Positions 13,401 through 24,384 of a DNA stretch of 64,000 bases are shown here, in pieces. Under the pieces are notes generated by a model that made no database searches, was not told where the DNA came from, and was given only the letters and a program-made list of their open reading frames with translations. The position numbers and the translations under genes are program-made. The DNA comes from Oscheius tipulae (Eukaryota; Nematoda; Chromadorea; Rhabditida; Rhabditidae), in assembly GCA_037178975.1 (NCBI GenBank), contig JASJZH010000004.1:1984001-2048000 (forward strand), given 5' to 3'. Within the stretch, counting starts at the first letter, position 1. Each line of letters opens with the position of its first letter.

Positions 13401-16400
13401 GATTACTTTCATTTACAGTTCTACTCATAAGCTTTTGTTGAAACCAGAGAAAGGAACTCAGAAAACAAAGGTAGCATAATCCTTTGCGAACAGTTCCAGT
13501 AATGAGCCTTTTAGATTTTCATCTGGTGAAGTGTATCAGTGAGTCACATTTACACGGATGCGAACTTATGCAGACGATGAAACATTTAACTAACACGACT
13601 ACGCAGGAACAGATAACAGATTCACCTGTGCTATTCATACAAACTGTGAAACATTATCAGCAAATCGCATCTCAACCAAGTCTGGGACGTTTTTGAAATG
13701 TTTCAATGCGGTTATTAGATAGAACAGCTAACATTTGGAGTTACTTCTCCATCTTCTAGACATCCCGACTCATGTGAGCTAATCAATTTTGAAAGTTAAC
13801 AAAACAGGATATTGCTCTCATTCTGAAAGTTACCATTTGCTGGAAAGTTGACAAAGTTTAGTAGACGTGAAGTCGATGAAAAGGTAACAATTCAGCTTGT
13901 GAGGTTTTTCCGCTTATATTTTAACATTCATTTGCGTTAGAAATTGGAAAAAACAAAACATTCGACTCTTGTCTGATTTTTCAAAAACCTACCTGCTGAC
14001 AAACAGTAGTCAGGAGCGGTGAAATGTTCGAAGAGTCCGGTGACGTGCCGAGAAATCTCAAGATGACTACGGGTTCCACACTCCCGAGCCAACTTCTGAT
14101 CATGGTGGCTATTTTGGCCATCGTGGACGTCTTTCCGCAGCCGTTTTCACCCTAGAAGTAGGTTGAAACATTTGAAAAAGTAACAAAGTAACCTGTAAGA
14201 TGAGAGGATAGATGGAATCACTTATGATGTACTTTTCAGCCACGGCGAGCTGTTCCTCACGGCCGAAGTACATGCTGCTGGAAATTGGGGAGAATTTGAA
14301 TGATGAAATGATGTGGGTGAGATTACTTTTTCTTGGTCTGAGTTCGTTAGAAACGAGCAAGTTGCATGTGTGTAACAAGAAAACTGCTACAAGCGCTATC
14401 TTTCTTTACTAAAACGCAATGGTGCCCGTCTGTCCCTCTGTCTGTTTGCCTGTCATGGTGTCCGCACAATTAAAGGGACGCTGTCGTTATGGTAGATGGG
14501 TAGACGGCCGAATGCGTTTTCAAAAAAATCGGGTCCCGCGACGAACTTTCCTCAAAACGTATCTTTTGCATTTTCTGGTGCTTTACATCCATTTTTTCAT
14601 ATACTTGACATTCATATACTTGCACTGTCACTGTCCCTTGGCAGAAATTCATTAATTCAAGTTTTTTTTTTTGCTTTTTTCGATGCTTTACACTAATGCT
14701 ATGCGAAAAAAATGGCATTTTCTCTAATCACGTACTTTGCCAAATCACAGCTCGAGCGGAACACGCTACGCGTTCATCAGTTGATTTCTAGGCTGAGTGA
14801 AGCATATAGATATTGTATATTACAAAATATAGGCAAGAGTCAGTGAGGGTAGGAAACGTACGGTAGGAACCGATAGAACACAAAGATACGTGAATAGTGT
14901 GTTTGCGAGATTTTGGAAACTATTAGATTCGCAACCGTTCACATACAAGCGACTACTCTCACCTGACAGTCTTTCCCATATGCAGATGTTGAAGCACTTC
15001 AGCAAACATTGAGTCGCGCTGCTTCGAATGCTTCTCCATGGCCTGCTTGACCATCTTGGTCACGCTATTGTAGAAATCCGCACAGAATTGTCTAATGTAC
15101 TCGGCGTGGTAGTTCACGTCGATCCCGTCACGTCCAACCCAGTCGACAGTGGTGCGACGAATGTTTTGTCCGGATAGCATTGAAGGGACTCTCTCGTCTC
15201 GTAAGTTGGCTAGAAGCTTCTGGGCTTCGGTGTTTACCTGAAGGTTTGAATAGTGTATGTTTCACAGTCTCTATATTTCTCTGTCACTTTGTCTCTCCGT
15301 CCTTCTGTCTCTGTCTTTCTGTCTCTTTGTCTTTGTGTCTCTCTCTTCTGTTGTGTTACAATAAACCTGTATAGTTCAGGGCTTGAAGACTACCTTTCTG
15401 TTTTTCTAAAACTCACATGATTATGCTGGATGTCCACAAATCTACTCGCAGTTTTTGTCTGCGTAAGAGCAATGTTATTGATTTGCCTCACGTAGCACAG
15501 ACAGTGTTCGTTCGGGTTCTTGGCCTTCAGAATCCCATGAATCACTTCTCGTTCCGTCACTGACATGAAGTAGTTGTGCATGGCATCCTTGTCCAGAAGA
15601 CCCTTCTCGTAGCATGTTCTCGCAGCTCTTCTCAAAAGCTGCTGCATTCTCTCCTCTGCCTCCCACCATAGTGCTGTGTCCTGTTCTTGCAGCTTTGGCA
15701 TTCTCTGGAAACTTCGTGTTTCGCTATCCGTTGATATATTTGAAGAATAGAGTGAATAGTAATTTACTAGCGATTTCGGTTGTTACCTTATTATTGAAGT
15801 TAACCAGAATACTGCTGATCGGCTGCAGAATGTGCATTGGTGGGACCGAGTTCGAATCTTCCATGTACCTGAAATGGTTCCTAGATTGACTGGAAAATAT
15901 ACGTTATCAGGTTTTTTAAATGAGAGCAGCGCGACAGTGCTCCGTTACCACTTTGAAATCATATATACAGGGTTTTGAAACACGAATCATTTCGTCTGAA
16001 CTCTTCTTTTTCTTTCACAATTTGCATATGATATGTTTCCATCACCATTTCTATGACACGCAAGTTCCTGAAGCATTCCAAATTTTTTTTTAGGCAGCAG
16101 GATACCAGCGCTATATAAAAAAATGGGTTACAAGTTTGATTCCCGCCGCGGCCCAACAAAGGCAAAAATATTTCACTGCTTCGTCATAAGGGAACTATGA
16201 GTATTTCTAACGTTCGATCGTTTTCGCGAACAGGCAATAGGCAAAAATTATTTTTTCTACCAAAACATTTGCTCATCTTGAAACACAAAAACTTACCAAG
16301 TTTCCAGGATCGACAAGTCTTCATGATCTTCTTTCAATGTCCTTTTCAACAGCTCCATTTCCGTCGATGTGATCTGTGACGGTATGGGCCGATATCCGTA

Positions 16401-18072
16401 TTTTTGACACAGAAAGACGACAAAGTTGGCACCGACTGACAGACGTTGACAGTTGGCAATCTCATTGATACAGAGCTGTGTAGTCATATGGTCATCGGTG
16501 GCCTCGTCTCGGACTCCCCATCTCATATCCACTACCTAAATTGCGTTTTTGTGAAAGGGAAACTTTGCTTCTAGTGCTTGTAAGAGGGTGTTCTCTTTTT
16601 ATACACCCTGTGGAACATTTCAGCAAAATCACTAGGACGAGAAGTTTGAGTAATAAAAAGTAAAATGATCGATTCTAACGAACCGCTTGGAAATTACGAT
16701 GTTTTCAAACTTTGAGCGCTTTGAGTTAAGAATGAACTATACGAAAAACTTATGAGACAGATTACAAAACTGCTTTTCAATCCAAACTCCCCTCCCCAGA
16801 AAAGTTACCTGAAAATCCAATCCATGCGTCTCCCTACAGTACTCCTTCAGCTTCGGGTAGACATCTTCCATCAGAGCATTTCTTTCGGTTGTCGTGTCAG
16901 TGAACGTGGAACTCGTAAATACACGAACCAATTTGCTCAACGGCTTTGGAATATCTTGGAAGAATCCAGCGTATACTCGGTCGAAAATGGCCGCAACGCG
17001 ACTGTCTACCTGGAAACAATTGTAAGCACCCACAGATTCTTTATTTCGTATTCCCACCACTATCTGCTACCGTAACCTAGATTGCGTACGTGTTTTCCTG
17101 TTGACGCCTTATTTTGTCTCCCCGGCTTTGCCGATTGCCCACTAGTCAGTTGTTGCGCCCTGAGATCTGCTTATGGTGACCGTTGCTGGAAATATTTTTC
17201 TCTTTACCTCCGGGAAAACTTTTTTCCGGGAATGTTTGTATCGAGCTTGCTGTTCGGTATGATCTTTCGTTCGCTCACACCGACAGGTAAAGCACTCACA
17301 GAAACATTAAAAAAATTGTCGTCAGTCTATTGTTAGTCATAGTACTGGAGTTCTGCTAGTAGGTTTTGTAAGATCTCATGTCAGCGGATTGATATAATGG
17401 CTAGAAGATTAACTTTTGCAAGAGCAAGAAGACTACGTACGAAAGACTACGATGAAACAAAGTTTCCGACCTCGATTCAGTTCTACTAATGTCTCTGAAG
17501 TGACATTGAAACAAAAGTTGATCCCTTCCCAAAACTAAGAAGGTTTGTTTTCAAACACCACTGTTTCATAATTGAGGATATATGGAATCGGTACGAGTTT
17601 CAACAGTCTTCTCGTTAGATACCCAACAACCTTTGCCATAAGATGTCGAATTTCAGTTTTCGCATACTTCATCTGATTAGTAGCCCCTCCCCCCTGTCTT
17701 TTTTTGTTTGCAAACACTTTTTTGTAGATGTTATCGAAAGGATAACGGTTTTCCAGCTAAACAGCAAGCACATATAGCTGGTATGAAACAAAGAAGTTTC
17801 GTTTTGAAGATGAAAAAGTATTCGTTTCACAAATTGTGTGTATACAAGTTTTTTTTTGCTACATAGCCAATCGATCCAATCCAGGCGATGCGAAAAAGAG
17901 TTGAAAGTGAAACCGTGGCGGGACCCATTTTCGACTATCATACCTTAGGAGGGGGTGTTGCCTCTTTCTCCTCCAGCAATAGAAGTTGCTTTGTGCTTTG
18001 CCGTATCACAGTTGGTCGTCCCTTCGACCGGGACCGTGAGCGAGACTGACTACTGGAGTTGTTCGACGGCAT
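1416..18072 (-). CDS. qui-1: NACHT and WD40 repeat protein, QUI-1/NWD1-NWD2 type
   Basis: A large cytoplasmic signalling ATPase of the STAND class. C. elegans QUI-1 is needed for avoiding bitter quinine, and vertebrate relatives are NWD1 and NWD2. Thirty exons splice in phase to 5,133 nt (1,710 residues). The first is 18072-17944, starting MPSNNSSSQSRSRSRS; the last is 1672-1416, stop TGA. Residues 44-220 hold the N-terminal domain (RVFTSSTFTDTTTERN, then DMRWGVRDEATDDH). The NACHT P-loop GENGCGKTS is at about 434-442, and a Walker B-like ILIFDSLD falls near 525. Helical spacer exons follow (VLQPI, EYFLGVWGGIPKPYHYTEMQ, LNELPYHLLRAGR). WD40 repeats run from about residue 930 to the end (IIVWDTSTGD, LYLWDVNSQQ, VGIWDLKSHRF, LLLWDLRTQS). 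Internal exon ends, minus strand, include 17009-16809, 16535-16297, 14151-13993, 8783-8531 and 5384-5084. Intron 9 is only 37 nt. The intron between 4403 and 2676 holds a maT transposon fragment. No inactivating change was seen. Confidence 0.9.
2841..4020 (+). mobile_element. maT transposon copy 1, 5'-truncated, transposase frameshifted
   Basis: A maT-family (Tc1/mariner superfamily, DD37D) element inside an intron of the NACHT/WD40 gene, on the opposite strand. Its transposase reads from about 2969 to the TAA at 3900-3902. The helix-turn-helix part (MSQRTVQEAIKRFKELGNVS) is one frame away from the rest, with the shift near 3040, so the protein is broken. The catalytic domain is otherwise well kept: FNDEKLF, VMVWGAITSDGKSPLVFVDA, QQDSAPAHKA and SPDLNPLDF retain all three acidic residues. 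The right inverted repeat ends GGCGCGCACCCTG followed by TA at 4021. No matching left repeat is present, and the left edge given is approximate. Confidence 0.8.
6339..6357 (+). promoter_or_regulatory. piRNA-type (Ruby-like) motif candidate
   Basis: GTTTCA, 7 bases, TATAAG, in a qui-1 intron, antisense to the gene. Confidence 0.55.
7682..7702 (+). promoter_or_regulatory. piRNA-type (Ruby-like) motif candidate
   Basis: GTTTCA, 9 bases, TATAAG. A CAAT (fits YRNT) has its T 34 bases after the core. Confidence 0.55.
8107..8127 (-). promoter_or_regulatory. piRNA-type (Ruby-like) motif candidate
   Basis: Minus strand GTTTCA, 9 bases, TATAGC, in a qui-1 intron. Confidence 0.55.
8398..8416 (-). promoter_or_regulatory. 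piRNA-type (Ruby-like) motif candidate
   Basis: Minus strand GTTTCA, 7 bases, TATAAA, same intron as the 8107 site. Confidence 0.55.
9723..9743 (+). promoter_or_regulatory. piRNA-type motif candidate, convergent pair member
   Basis: GTTTCA, 9 bases, TATAGC. TAAT (fits YRNT) ends 35 bases after the core. Its TATA block overlaps that of the minus-strand motif at 9736-9755. Confidence 0.6.
9736..9755 (-). promoter_or_regulatory. piRNA-type motif candidate, convergent pair member
   Basis: Minus strand GTTTCA, 8 bases, TATAAC, facing the plus-strand motif at 9723. Confidence 0.6.
15259..15277 (+). promoter_or_regulatory. piRNA-type (Ruby-like) motif candidate
   Basis: GTTTCA, 7 bases, TATATT, at the edge of a CTGTCT-rich tract. 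Confidence 0.5.
15962..15981 (-). promoter_or_regulatory. piRNA-type (Ruby-like) motif candidate
   Basis: Minus strand GTTTCA, 8 bases, TATATA. Confidence 0.55.
17561..17584 (+). promoter_or_regulatory. piRNA-type motif with full CTGTTTCA core
   Basis: Full eight-base Ruby core CTGTTTCA, then 10 bases and TATATG. Confidence 0.6.
17771..17789 (-). promoter_or_regulatory. piRNA-type (Ruby-like) motif candidate
   Basis: Minus strand GTTTCA, 7 bases, TATATG, in the first qui-1 intron. Confidence 0.55.
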
Positions 18073-19065
18073 TCTTATCCTAATAATTGATAAAAGGTGA
18101 AGAGATAATTCAATAAGGTAGGGGAAGGATCATATCGAGTCAACTCAATGGACACCTGTTCCGGAAATATAGAGACTCTGGGCATTGAAGCGTGGTAACT
18201 TCGTGTCGCTCGAAAATCTTGACTATTTGTGTTTCGATGCTCGGATATGGACAAATCACTCTGGATAGATTGCTTGAGCTAAATAATTCACAGTGATCTT
18301 GAAGACAATAAGTGATCCTTTGCGCCAAGCCGATTTTTTCAGATAGCGGACCGCTGGTATAAAAAAACCTGGTACATCCTAACGATACCCGGACAATCCA
18401 ACTCTATGCTTTCTTTTTGTATCACCACTTGAATGTAGCGCGAAATAGTGGATAAGAACGGTTGAGAATGTGTGGAACTTTCAGTCCATCTCTTCATAAT
18501 TCACATCTTTCTTCTTGGGCTTCCTCGGTTATAAATTCTTGAAACCGTCAGTTTGCTACTCCGAAAAAGATTTTTATTCAGTCGACTTACAAGGCTGCAG
18601 AGTATAGTTCGAGACAATAGACCGTTTGCTGGGATAAGGTTTGGTATCAATAACAAAAATTCTAATGTTTCACTCTCAGTCAGCTTATCAAAACTATCGA
18701 AACCGAAATGGTTTGCGATTAGATAGTTCCTTTCTTCCTTTACTCATAGCAAACTTGGAACAGTAGGTTTAATTGCTTCTGAGACGACGGCTTAGGCGAT
18801 TTCAAACTTCTCCCTGGGACGGATCAAACTTTCCCCAACTTTTCAACATTTTGGTTTTACACTTTTGATACTTCTGAGTTTCACTTCACTGACTACCTTT
18901 TCCAGTAGATGGTGAAACGTTACAAAACTATCCATCATTCCACCGTAGACATCCCTATATATACCTCTTCGAAGTATTTTGTTTCACAAACTAGCTAAGC
19001 GAAGAGCTGCATACTAATATTATTTGACGGCTTCAAAAGGCTAAAAAAACCAGTTCATTTCCCCA
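18073..19065. other. Intergenic region upstream of the NACHT/WD40 gene
   Basis: No coding exon is seen. It holds the promoter region of the minus-strand gene at 18072 and the 3' flank of the first transthyretin-like gene. Five GTTTCA/TGAAAC hexamers lie between 18540 and 18990; the one at 18540 has a TATA block 6 bases downstream. Confidence 0.6.
18528..18545 (-). promoter_or_regulatory. piRNA-type (Ruby-like) motif candidate
   Basis: Minus strand GTTTCA, 6 bases, TATAAC, intergenic. Confidence 0.5.
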
Positions 19066-20022
19066 CTAGACATCCTCTTCTTTCTCCTCCCTTTGAGAAA
19101 TGTCCAGAGCGACCAGGATCATGTCGTAGCCCTCCGGATCATCCACATACTTCTCGTCGACAGCCCAACGGACAACTCTCTTCTTTTTCGGCGGGGTCTT
19201 ACACGAATGCTCCATGACGATGAAGGGATCAATCTTGGACACTTCTTCGTCTTTTCCGGTTAGACTAAAATTTCCGTCGGGACCGGTAACCACCTCGGCT
19301 AGCTTGTCGTTCGAGGTTGCTGAAAATCGTAGGTTTGCCAAGGAGAAAGCTGAGAATTGTTTCAAGGTCAAATTTTGGGATCACACTATAGAAAAGCACA
19401 AAATGCTTCAGGTCGGGTATAAAAACAGTGTTAGGGAATAGGAAACGTTTCGTTTTGAGGGTTTTTCAGTTCAAAATTTTTATTTTTCTGACCAGCCATT
19501 TTCGGTAATGTTGTAGCTCCGATCAAAAGCTACAACTTCCCGGGTCTACGCTTAGCCGAATACCGCGGTTTGACCCAGGAAAATGCTTAGGAGGTCTGAA
19601 CCAGTAATCACCATGGATCAAAATTGTTTCATCTAGTCTTCAAAATCTAGAGGGAAGTTTCAGCTAATCCCCTGCATCATTATTTTTTTCGTTACGCGAA
19701 ATTGCGTACTTTATTTTGTGAGTTTGTACGTAATTTCTCGTAAACAAAAACTGGACAAATCAATCCTTCCGCTTGTAACAGCAAAAACTCAAACCCCCAG
19801 CCCAAGTGTCAAGCCTTCACACGTTCATGTTACTCTGAGATTTCGCGACCGAAAATAGGGGTTAGAACAAACAAACATACTATCTTCCTCCATGAGTCTG
19901 ATGATCACTCCAGCTGCTCTTTTACCTTCACAAATTACTGTCCCTTTGACTTGGATCGTTTGCTTGGTGCCAAAGGAATAGGCCATTGGAATGGAACAGA
20001 GAAAAAGGAGGAGTCTGTGCAT
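19066..20022 (-). CDS. Transthyretin-like family protein 1, secreted
   Basis: A small secreted protein of the nematode transthyretin-like (TTL) family. Family members carry a transthyretin-type beta sandwich; most have no assigned function, though C. elegans TTR-52 bridges dying cells to phagocytes. Two exons, 20022-19881 and 19319-19066, join in phase 1 to give 131 residues. MHRLLLFLCSIPMAYS is a signal peptide, followed by IQVKGTVICEGKRAAGVIIR (the usual VxGxxxCxGxxxxxVxVxL strand pair), then TGPDGNFSLTG and the C-terminal strand YDMILVALDI. The start is chosen because a TTTTTCAG acceptor lies directly before this ATG, as expected for spliced-leader addition. The C-terminal half has a basic stretch PPKKKRVVR and an acidic tail. 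It is the first of three related genes here. Confidence 0.85.
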
Positions 20023-20738
20023 CTGAAAAAGGTCTAAAAATTTTAGCAAAAAAGCATTTTATTTAAAAAGCTGAACATCAGCTGACTGTCACAGATTTGA
20101 TTTCTTACCCTATATGATTTTCTGGAAACATTTTTGATGGAAAACTAAGAACGGTATTGCTGGCGAAAATAATTTTTTTGGCTGAGGAGACAAGAGAAGA
20201 GTCAGAAAAGATGCATAGTTTTGGGGGTAGTGGTAATACATATAAACTGACGACGAACCATTACGAATCGATAACATTTCGCTCTACAATAGTTCTCGTT
20301 GAAATATTGTAGCCATCTCAACAGTTAGGAGCTAGAAACCCAAAAAGTATAGGACTATTGTCCAGGTTGTCTTTATTCCCTAGCAAGGTTCTCGACTATA
20401 AAATGTTTCACGAACTACTCGCAAAAAAAATAGTCAAACGCGCTAAGTTTTACCATATGCTACAGACTTGGAGTATGGGCTTTTTCAAAGATTATCCTTC
20501 TCTAACCAAAAATACTTCATGGGCTCTATATTTTGTGGATAGCGATAGTTGTGCGCTGGACGCTCAGAAAACTTCGACAAATAATCAAAACTAGCTTGTA
20601 TTGCCAGCAATGAAAACATAGAGAGACGTGGCGCTGAATACACCAGGAGCGTAATGAATCGTGCTTTTCCGATTTTGCCACCTTCTCTTTCACTCTAAAA
20701 CATCCATTTTCTACTTCAAAACAACGCAAATTTGCAGA
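20023..20738. other. Intergenic region between divergent TTL genes 1 and 2
   Basis: A shared upstream region of about 700 bp for two divergently transcribed transthyretin-like genes. No further coding exon is visible. A GTTTCA at 20404 lacks a close TATA block. Confidence 0.5.
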
Positions 20739-21730
20739 ATGTATCTCTTAACAACTGTCATTCTTCTCCTCCTCACTCGCTCCCTCCTAACTGTTCAAGC
20801 CGACAAGGTAGCTGTGAATGGGACATTCATGTGCCGAGGCAAATCGGCAGGGAATGTCCTGGTTCAACTCTACAACATGGGTCTTCGTAGGTTTCACTGA
20901 ATTTGTATGTGAGTGACTTCCCCATGAATTGAACTTTATATGTCTAAGTAGTTTGTGAAACATTTTATGTAGTTTCGAAAACTTGGGTATTCATTTTTCC
21001 TTCTGATCACAAAGAAAGTTAAAAGATTTGATGTTTTTGGTCTAAAGACAACAAGGTTCTGGAAACCGATACAAGTGGCGACTTTTTGTGTTTGGTAAAT
21101 TTCAGTTTCAAACAGTCTGCATCAAAAAAGAAATGTTTCACCTAGTATGTAGCACGGCAACAGCACTAGAGGAACGATAGTAGATTCCGTGTCTTTTTTT
21201 TTCAAAATCTAAATAAATAAGGAACGTCCACAGTGAACGACTTTCTTGTTTGTTTTGTTTTTGCCAAATTGTCAACTCTGGTCTATCTACTATATGTGTA
21301 TCCCCGAGTTTGATATATCGACGGTACAAACGATAGAAACATTCTTCTTTGAATGTTAGGACCTGTGAAAACAACTGTATATGGCAGAAACCACAGTTTG
21401 GCGTGTCTAAACAAAGACCAAAAAGAAGAAATATAACGTTTCCCCATGAATTGAACTTTATATAACTGCAACAAACTTTTTCCAGTCAACGACAACAAAC
21501 TCACAGAACAGAAGACTCGAAGGGACGGTCAGTTCGAGCTCCATGGGGAAGCAGAGAATCTGAAGCCGCTGCTCTTGATCCAGCACATGTGCCGGACCTC
21601 GAGAAAGGGCTGCTGGCGAAAATTCCAGCTCCCAATCCCCCAGGTATACGTAAACTCGAAGGGTACCTACCAAATGACCTACATTACACTGGATATCAAG
21701 TGGCAGAAGGAAGAAGAGGAATGCAAGTGA
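20739..21730 (+). CDS. Transthyretin-like family protein 2, secreted
   Basis: Exons 20739-20886 and 21486-21730 join in phase 1 to a 130-residue TTL protein. It has a signal peptide (MYLLTTVILLLLTRSLLTVQA), the conserved first strands KVAVNGTFMCRGKSAGNVLV, RRDGQFELHG in the middle, cysteines in HMCRTSRKGCW that could form the family disulphide, and the terminal strand TYQMTYITLDI. The ATG follows a TTTGCAG acceptor by one base, the usual trans-splicing layout. The donor used here is CTTC|GTAGG; an upstream alternative ATGG|GTCTTC would keep frame but is weaker. The intron contains an exon-like relic at 21048-21094. Confidence 0.82.
21048..21094 (+). pseudogene. Relic of a TTL second exon inside the TTL-2 intron
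   Basis: Read in the phase left by exon 1, this 47-nt segment gives NKVLETDTSGDFLCL, which resembles the start of the real second exon (DNKLTEQKTRRDGQFELHG). It is flanked by AAAG and by GTAAAT. Its length would break the frame of the genuine exon 2, so it is probably a decayed partial duplicate, although a minor spliced form cannot be excluded. Confidence 0.4.
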
Positions 21731-22593
21731 TTCCATGTTTTGTAAATGTTTGTGTCTCATGAATAGTGCGAAAGGGTCTTTTGGGGCTTTTAGCCTAATG
21801 GTGGAAACTCAAATGGTGGTTAACAACAAAATTAGTATTGCAAGTCTCTCTGTTTGAGGCCCTTACCAAAAAAAGATGAATGGTGAGAAGACCTACTTTG
21901 GAACCCGCATCCTGTAGTCACCTTCAATTTTAGAATGTTTTGTGTAACAGCAGTTCAGTAAGTAAATCAAAATAGGATTGCAAAATCCGGAAGATGTTTT
22001 CAAAAAAAATTACGATAGAGAAGGCGTGGGCCGCATCAGTCATTGTGATTGCTCAGTTATGTTTAAAGAACTGAATTACTGAGGTTCTGTGGACTTACTG
22101 CAGGTATTCGAAGCTGCTCGATTACAAAATAATATGAGCACAGCAGTGATCCATAAACTAACGTCTTCCGTCGTAAGCTGAGTCTTTTCTACCAACTTTG
22201 AGTATGTTGTCAATTACGTTCACAGACTATCCGTTACAAACCAGATTGGTTGAACATCTAAAATATAAAACTTTCTGCTCCTGTCTTGACAGAAACAATG
22301 GCAGCCCTTCACTTCTCCGGTCCCTCCAATTATTTACCCCCTCCTTTCGGTTCAAGTCTATGATCTGTCAGTATGATAACTGACGTTCTTTCCCATAGTG
22401 TAATAATCACGAGACGGTCAAGAGGGCGAACAGAATAGCGTGCGTACTTGTTGTAACAGGTGAATCAGTTAAGAAGATGTTATTTCAAGGAGCGAGAAGT
22501 TTTTGGAGTTCATCAAACATAAACATTCGAGTCATTTCGCGCCTCAAGCCTCCCTAGCAAAATCAGAACTTGCAGCGAAAAGCCCGCGTCATG
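21731..22593. other. Intergenic region before tRNA-Tyr
   Basis: AT-rich sequence with no supported exon. It holds the 3' flank of TTL-2 and the 5' flank of the tRNA gene. Confidence 0.5.
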
Positions 22594-22677
22594 CCGTCGA
22601 TAGCTCAGTTGGTAGAGCGGAGGACTGTAGCCAGTTCAGATATCCTTAGGTCGCTGGTTCGAATCCGGCTCGACGGA
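22594..22677 (+). tRNA. tRNA-Tyr (GTA) with an 11-nt intron
   Basis: The sequence folds as a tRNA: acceptor arm CCGTCGA pairs with TCGACGG, followed by discriminator A. The A box TAGCTCAGTTGGTAGAGCG and the B box GGTTCGAATCC are both present. The anticodon GTA is at 22627-22629. An intron of 11 nt (22631-22641) sits one base 3' of the anticodon, as in all eukaryotic tRNA-Tyr genes. Mature length without CCA is 73 nt. Confidence 0.95.
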
Positions 22678-22967
22678 ACTGTTTTTGCTCCTTCTTCTTT
22701 CAAGGGCTGTTTTGTTCTTTATAAGTGTGTTTTGGGTGACTTTCTAGCACGTGAAAGTTACAAAATAAGAGCTGCAGCAGGTTATTCTTTTCGAGAAATA
22801 AGGAAATTGGAAATCTTTCGAAACTGCTGTTGAGGCAGTCCTCATTATTTCGTGCAGATTCATTAAGATTTCAAGTGACTTTTTGTGTTTCAACTATTCT
22901 ACAGAGACAGTAAAAGAAAATGACTTGCCTCTGAAACTTTATTTCCGTCCTTTAGCTGTTACATCCT
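22678..22967. other. Intergenic region after tRNA-Tyr
   Basis: Short spacer holding the 3' flank of the minus-strand coiled-coil gene. Nothing else recognised. Confidence 0.5.
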
Positions 22968-24212
22968 TTAGGCGTGGCTTTCCTTCACCGAGTCGGTCTT
23001 GTCCTCCTCCTTCTCGTCCTCCGTCTTCTTCATTTCCTCCATCTTGGCTTCGACCTTCTTCAGCTGGGCCTTCAGCTCCCGTGTCATTTCGGCATTCAGA
23101 GTCTTCTCTTCCTCGAGGTACTTGAGTGAGGCATGGAGACTGTTGTTCTCAAGTCTGAGCTGTTCGACTCCGTTGCTGCTCTCCTCCAGGTAGTTGACGT
23201 AGTCGCTCTTGTCGCTCAGGGATTTCACAAGCCGGCGAACCTCGGCAGACAGGTACTCTTCGCGGTTTTTCAAGCCGGTCACGCTCCTCTGCAGAGTGCG
23301 AGTCTCCTTCTTCTTGTTGTGCAACAGATCCAAGGCTTTCTCGTAAAGCTCCTTTAGTCCTTCGCACTCATTCTTGACACGTTGCATCTTCTCGTTCTGC
23401 TTCTTCCTGGACCTACGCAGCTTTTTCTTCAGGCCGTCATGATCGAGGAGATTTGTGACCAGGAGTGATTGGCGCACCTGTCCATCGGCCATCCAAAACC
23501 AGACATGCTCGCCGTGGACGAAGTAGGCATTGACGCGGTGCTTCAGGTAGTTCAGACCGAAAGAGACGTCATAGCCTTGCATTCCATGGCCGTCAGGAAC
23601 TGACGTGAACTCGATTCCGGGCTCAATGGCTGAAAAACAAAATTAATGGCGGGTCACTGTCTTTGTGTATCGCTCTTATTGTTATATCCCTCCCAGTAGA
23701 CTACCGCGTAGTATCTCTCTGCCTGTCTGTTTGTCTTTCTATCTCTTTGTATCTCTTTCTCTGTCTACCGTCTACTGTCCCGACCACTGATCTTCTTAGA
23801 GCAACAATTCTCTTCTGTACCTACTTTCACTTTCTTCTTTGACCATGGAGCTCTTGACGAAGTTGTAGGGCTGTAGAGGCGAGAAGAGCACGATATCGTC
23901 AGTCGGACAGGCTTCGACGAGGACGATCCCATCGTAGGGACAGGCCCTTGTCATGTTGGTGATTCTCTTCTGGCGGATTGTCATCTGTAGAGTCGTTCCG
24001 TCCGGGTAGCTCGCGGCGAGGACTTCGCCGTCATACACCTCCAGGCCGTACTCGTCCTTTAGATCGAATTCCATCTGCCATGGCAGGCTCTGCTTCCTCT
24101 TGATCAGCTTCTTCAGCATGTTGGCCGTGAAGTAGGACTGCTCCTGGAACGAGGGGAGGCGGAAGTCGAAGCTGGCGATGCCGCAGTGGACTAGAACCTT
24201 GATGTCGACCAT
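22968..24212 (-). CDS. Uncharacterised protein with beta-grasp-like N-terminus and coiled coil (paralogue of 24385-25563)
   Basis: I do not recognise the family. Exons 24212-23825 and 23629-22968 join in phase 1 to 349 residues. The N-terminal 80 residues (KVLVHCGIASFDF, TANMLKKLIKRK, YGLEVYDGEVLAASYPDGTT) have the order of strands, helix and a final strand seen in ubiquitin-like folds; this is inference. A middle block (VLVEACPTDDIVLFSPLQPY) and a Trp-rich block (YDVSFGLNYLKHRVNAYF, HVWFWMADGQV) are shared with the neighbouring plus-strand gene. From about residue 190 to the end it is a long charged heptad-like coiled coil, ending in a Lys/Glu-rich tail. The two genes start 172 bp apart, head to head, so they likely share a promoter. 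Confidence 0.75.
23695..23775. repeat. CTGTCT-rich intronic tract with GTAGACTACC unit
   Basis: In the intron of the minus-strand gene. It begins TAGACTACCGCGTAGTATCT and continues as TCTCT/CTGTCTGT repeats. The same unit recurs at 24742-24880 and 43950-43990. Confidence 0.6.
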
Positions 24213-24384
24213 CTCCGAAGAGCTGTAGCTATCGAATAACTTGTTCTGGGAACTTTATATTTTGAAACAAAACATTTGAAAACAGGACAATTGAAATATT
24301 TGCAGCAATTAGAATACGAAAAAGTTTTGTTTCAGTTTCAAAAAAGTTTCAAACAATATTCAACTAGACGACAGTCTTTCGGAG
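24213..24384. promoter_or_regulatory. Bidirectional promoter region of the paralogous pair
   Basis: Only 172 bp separate the two start codons. The segment is AT-rich with several GTTTCA/TGAAAC copies (24265-24350). No canonical TATA position can be assigned with confidence. Confidence 0.45.
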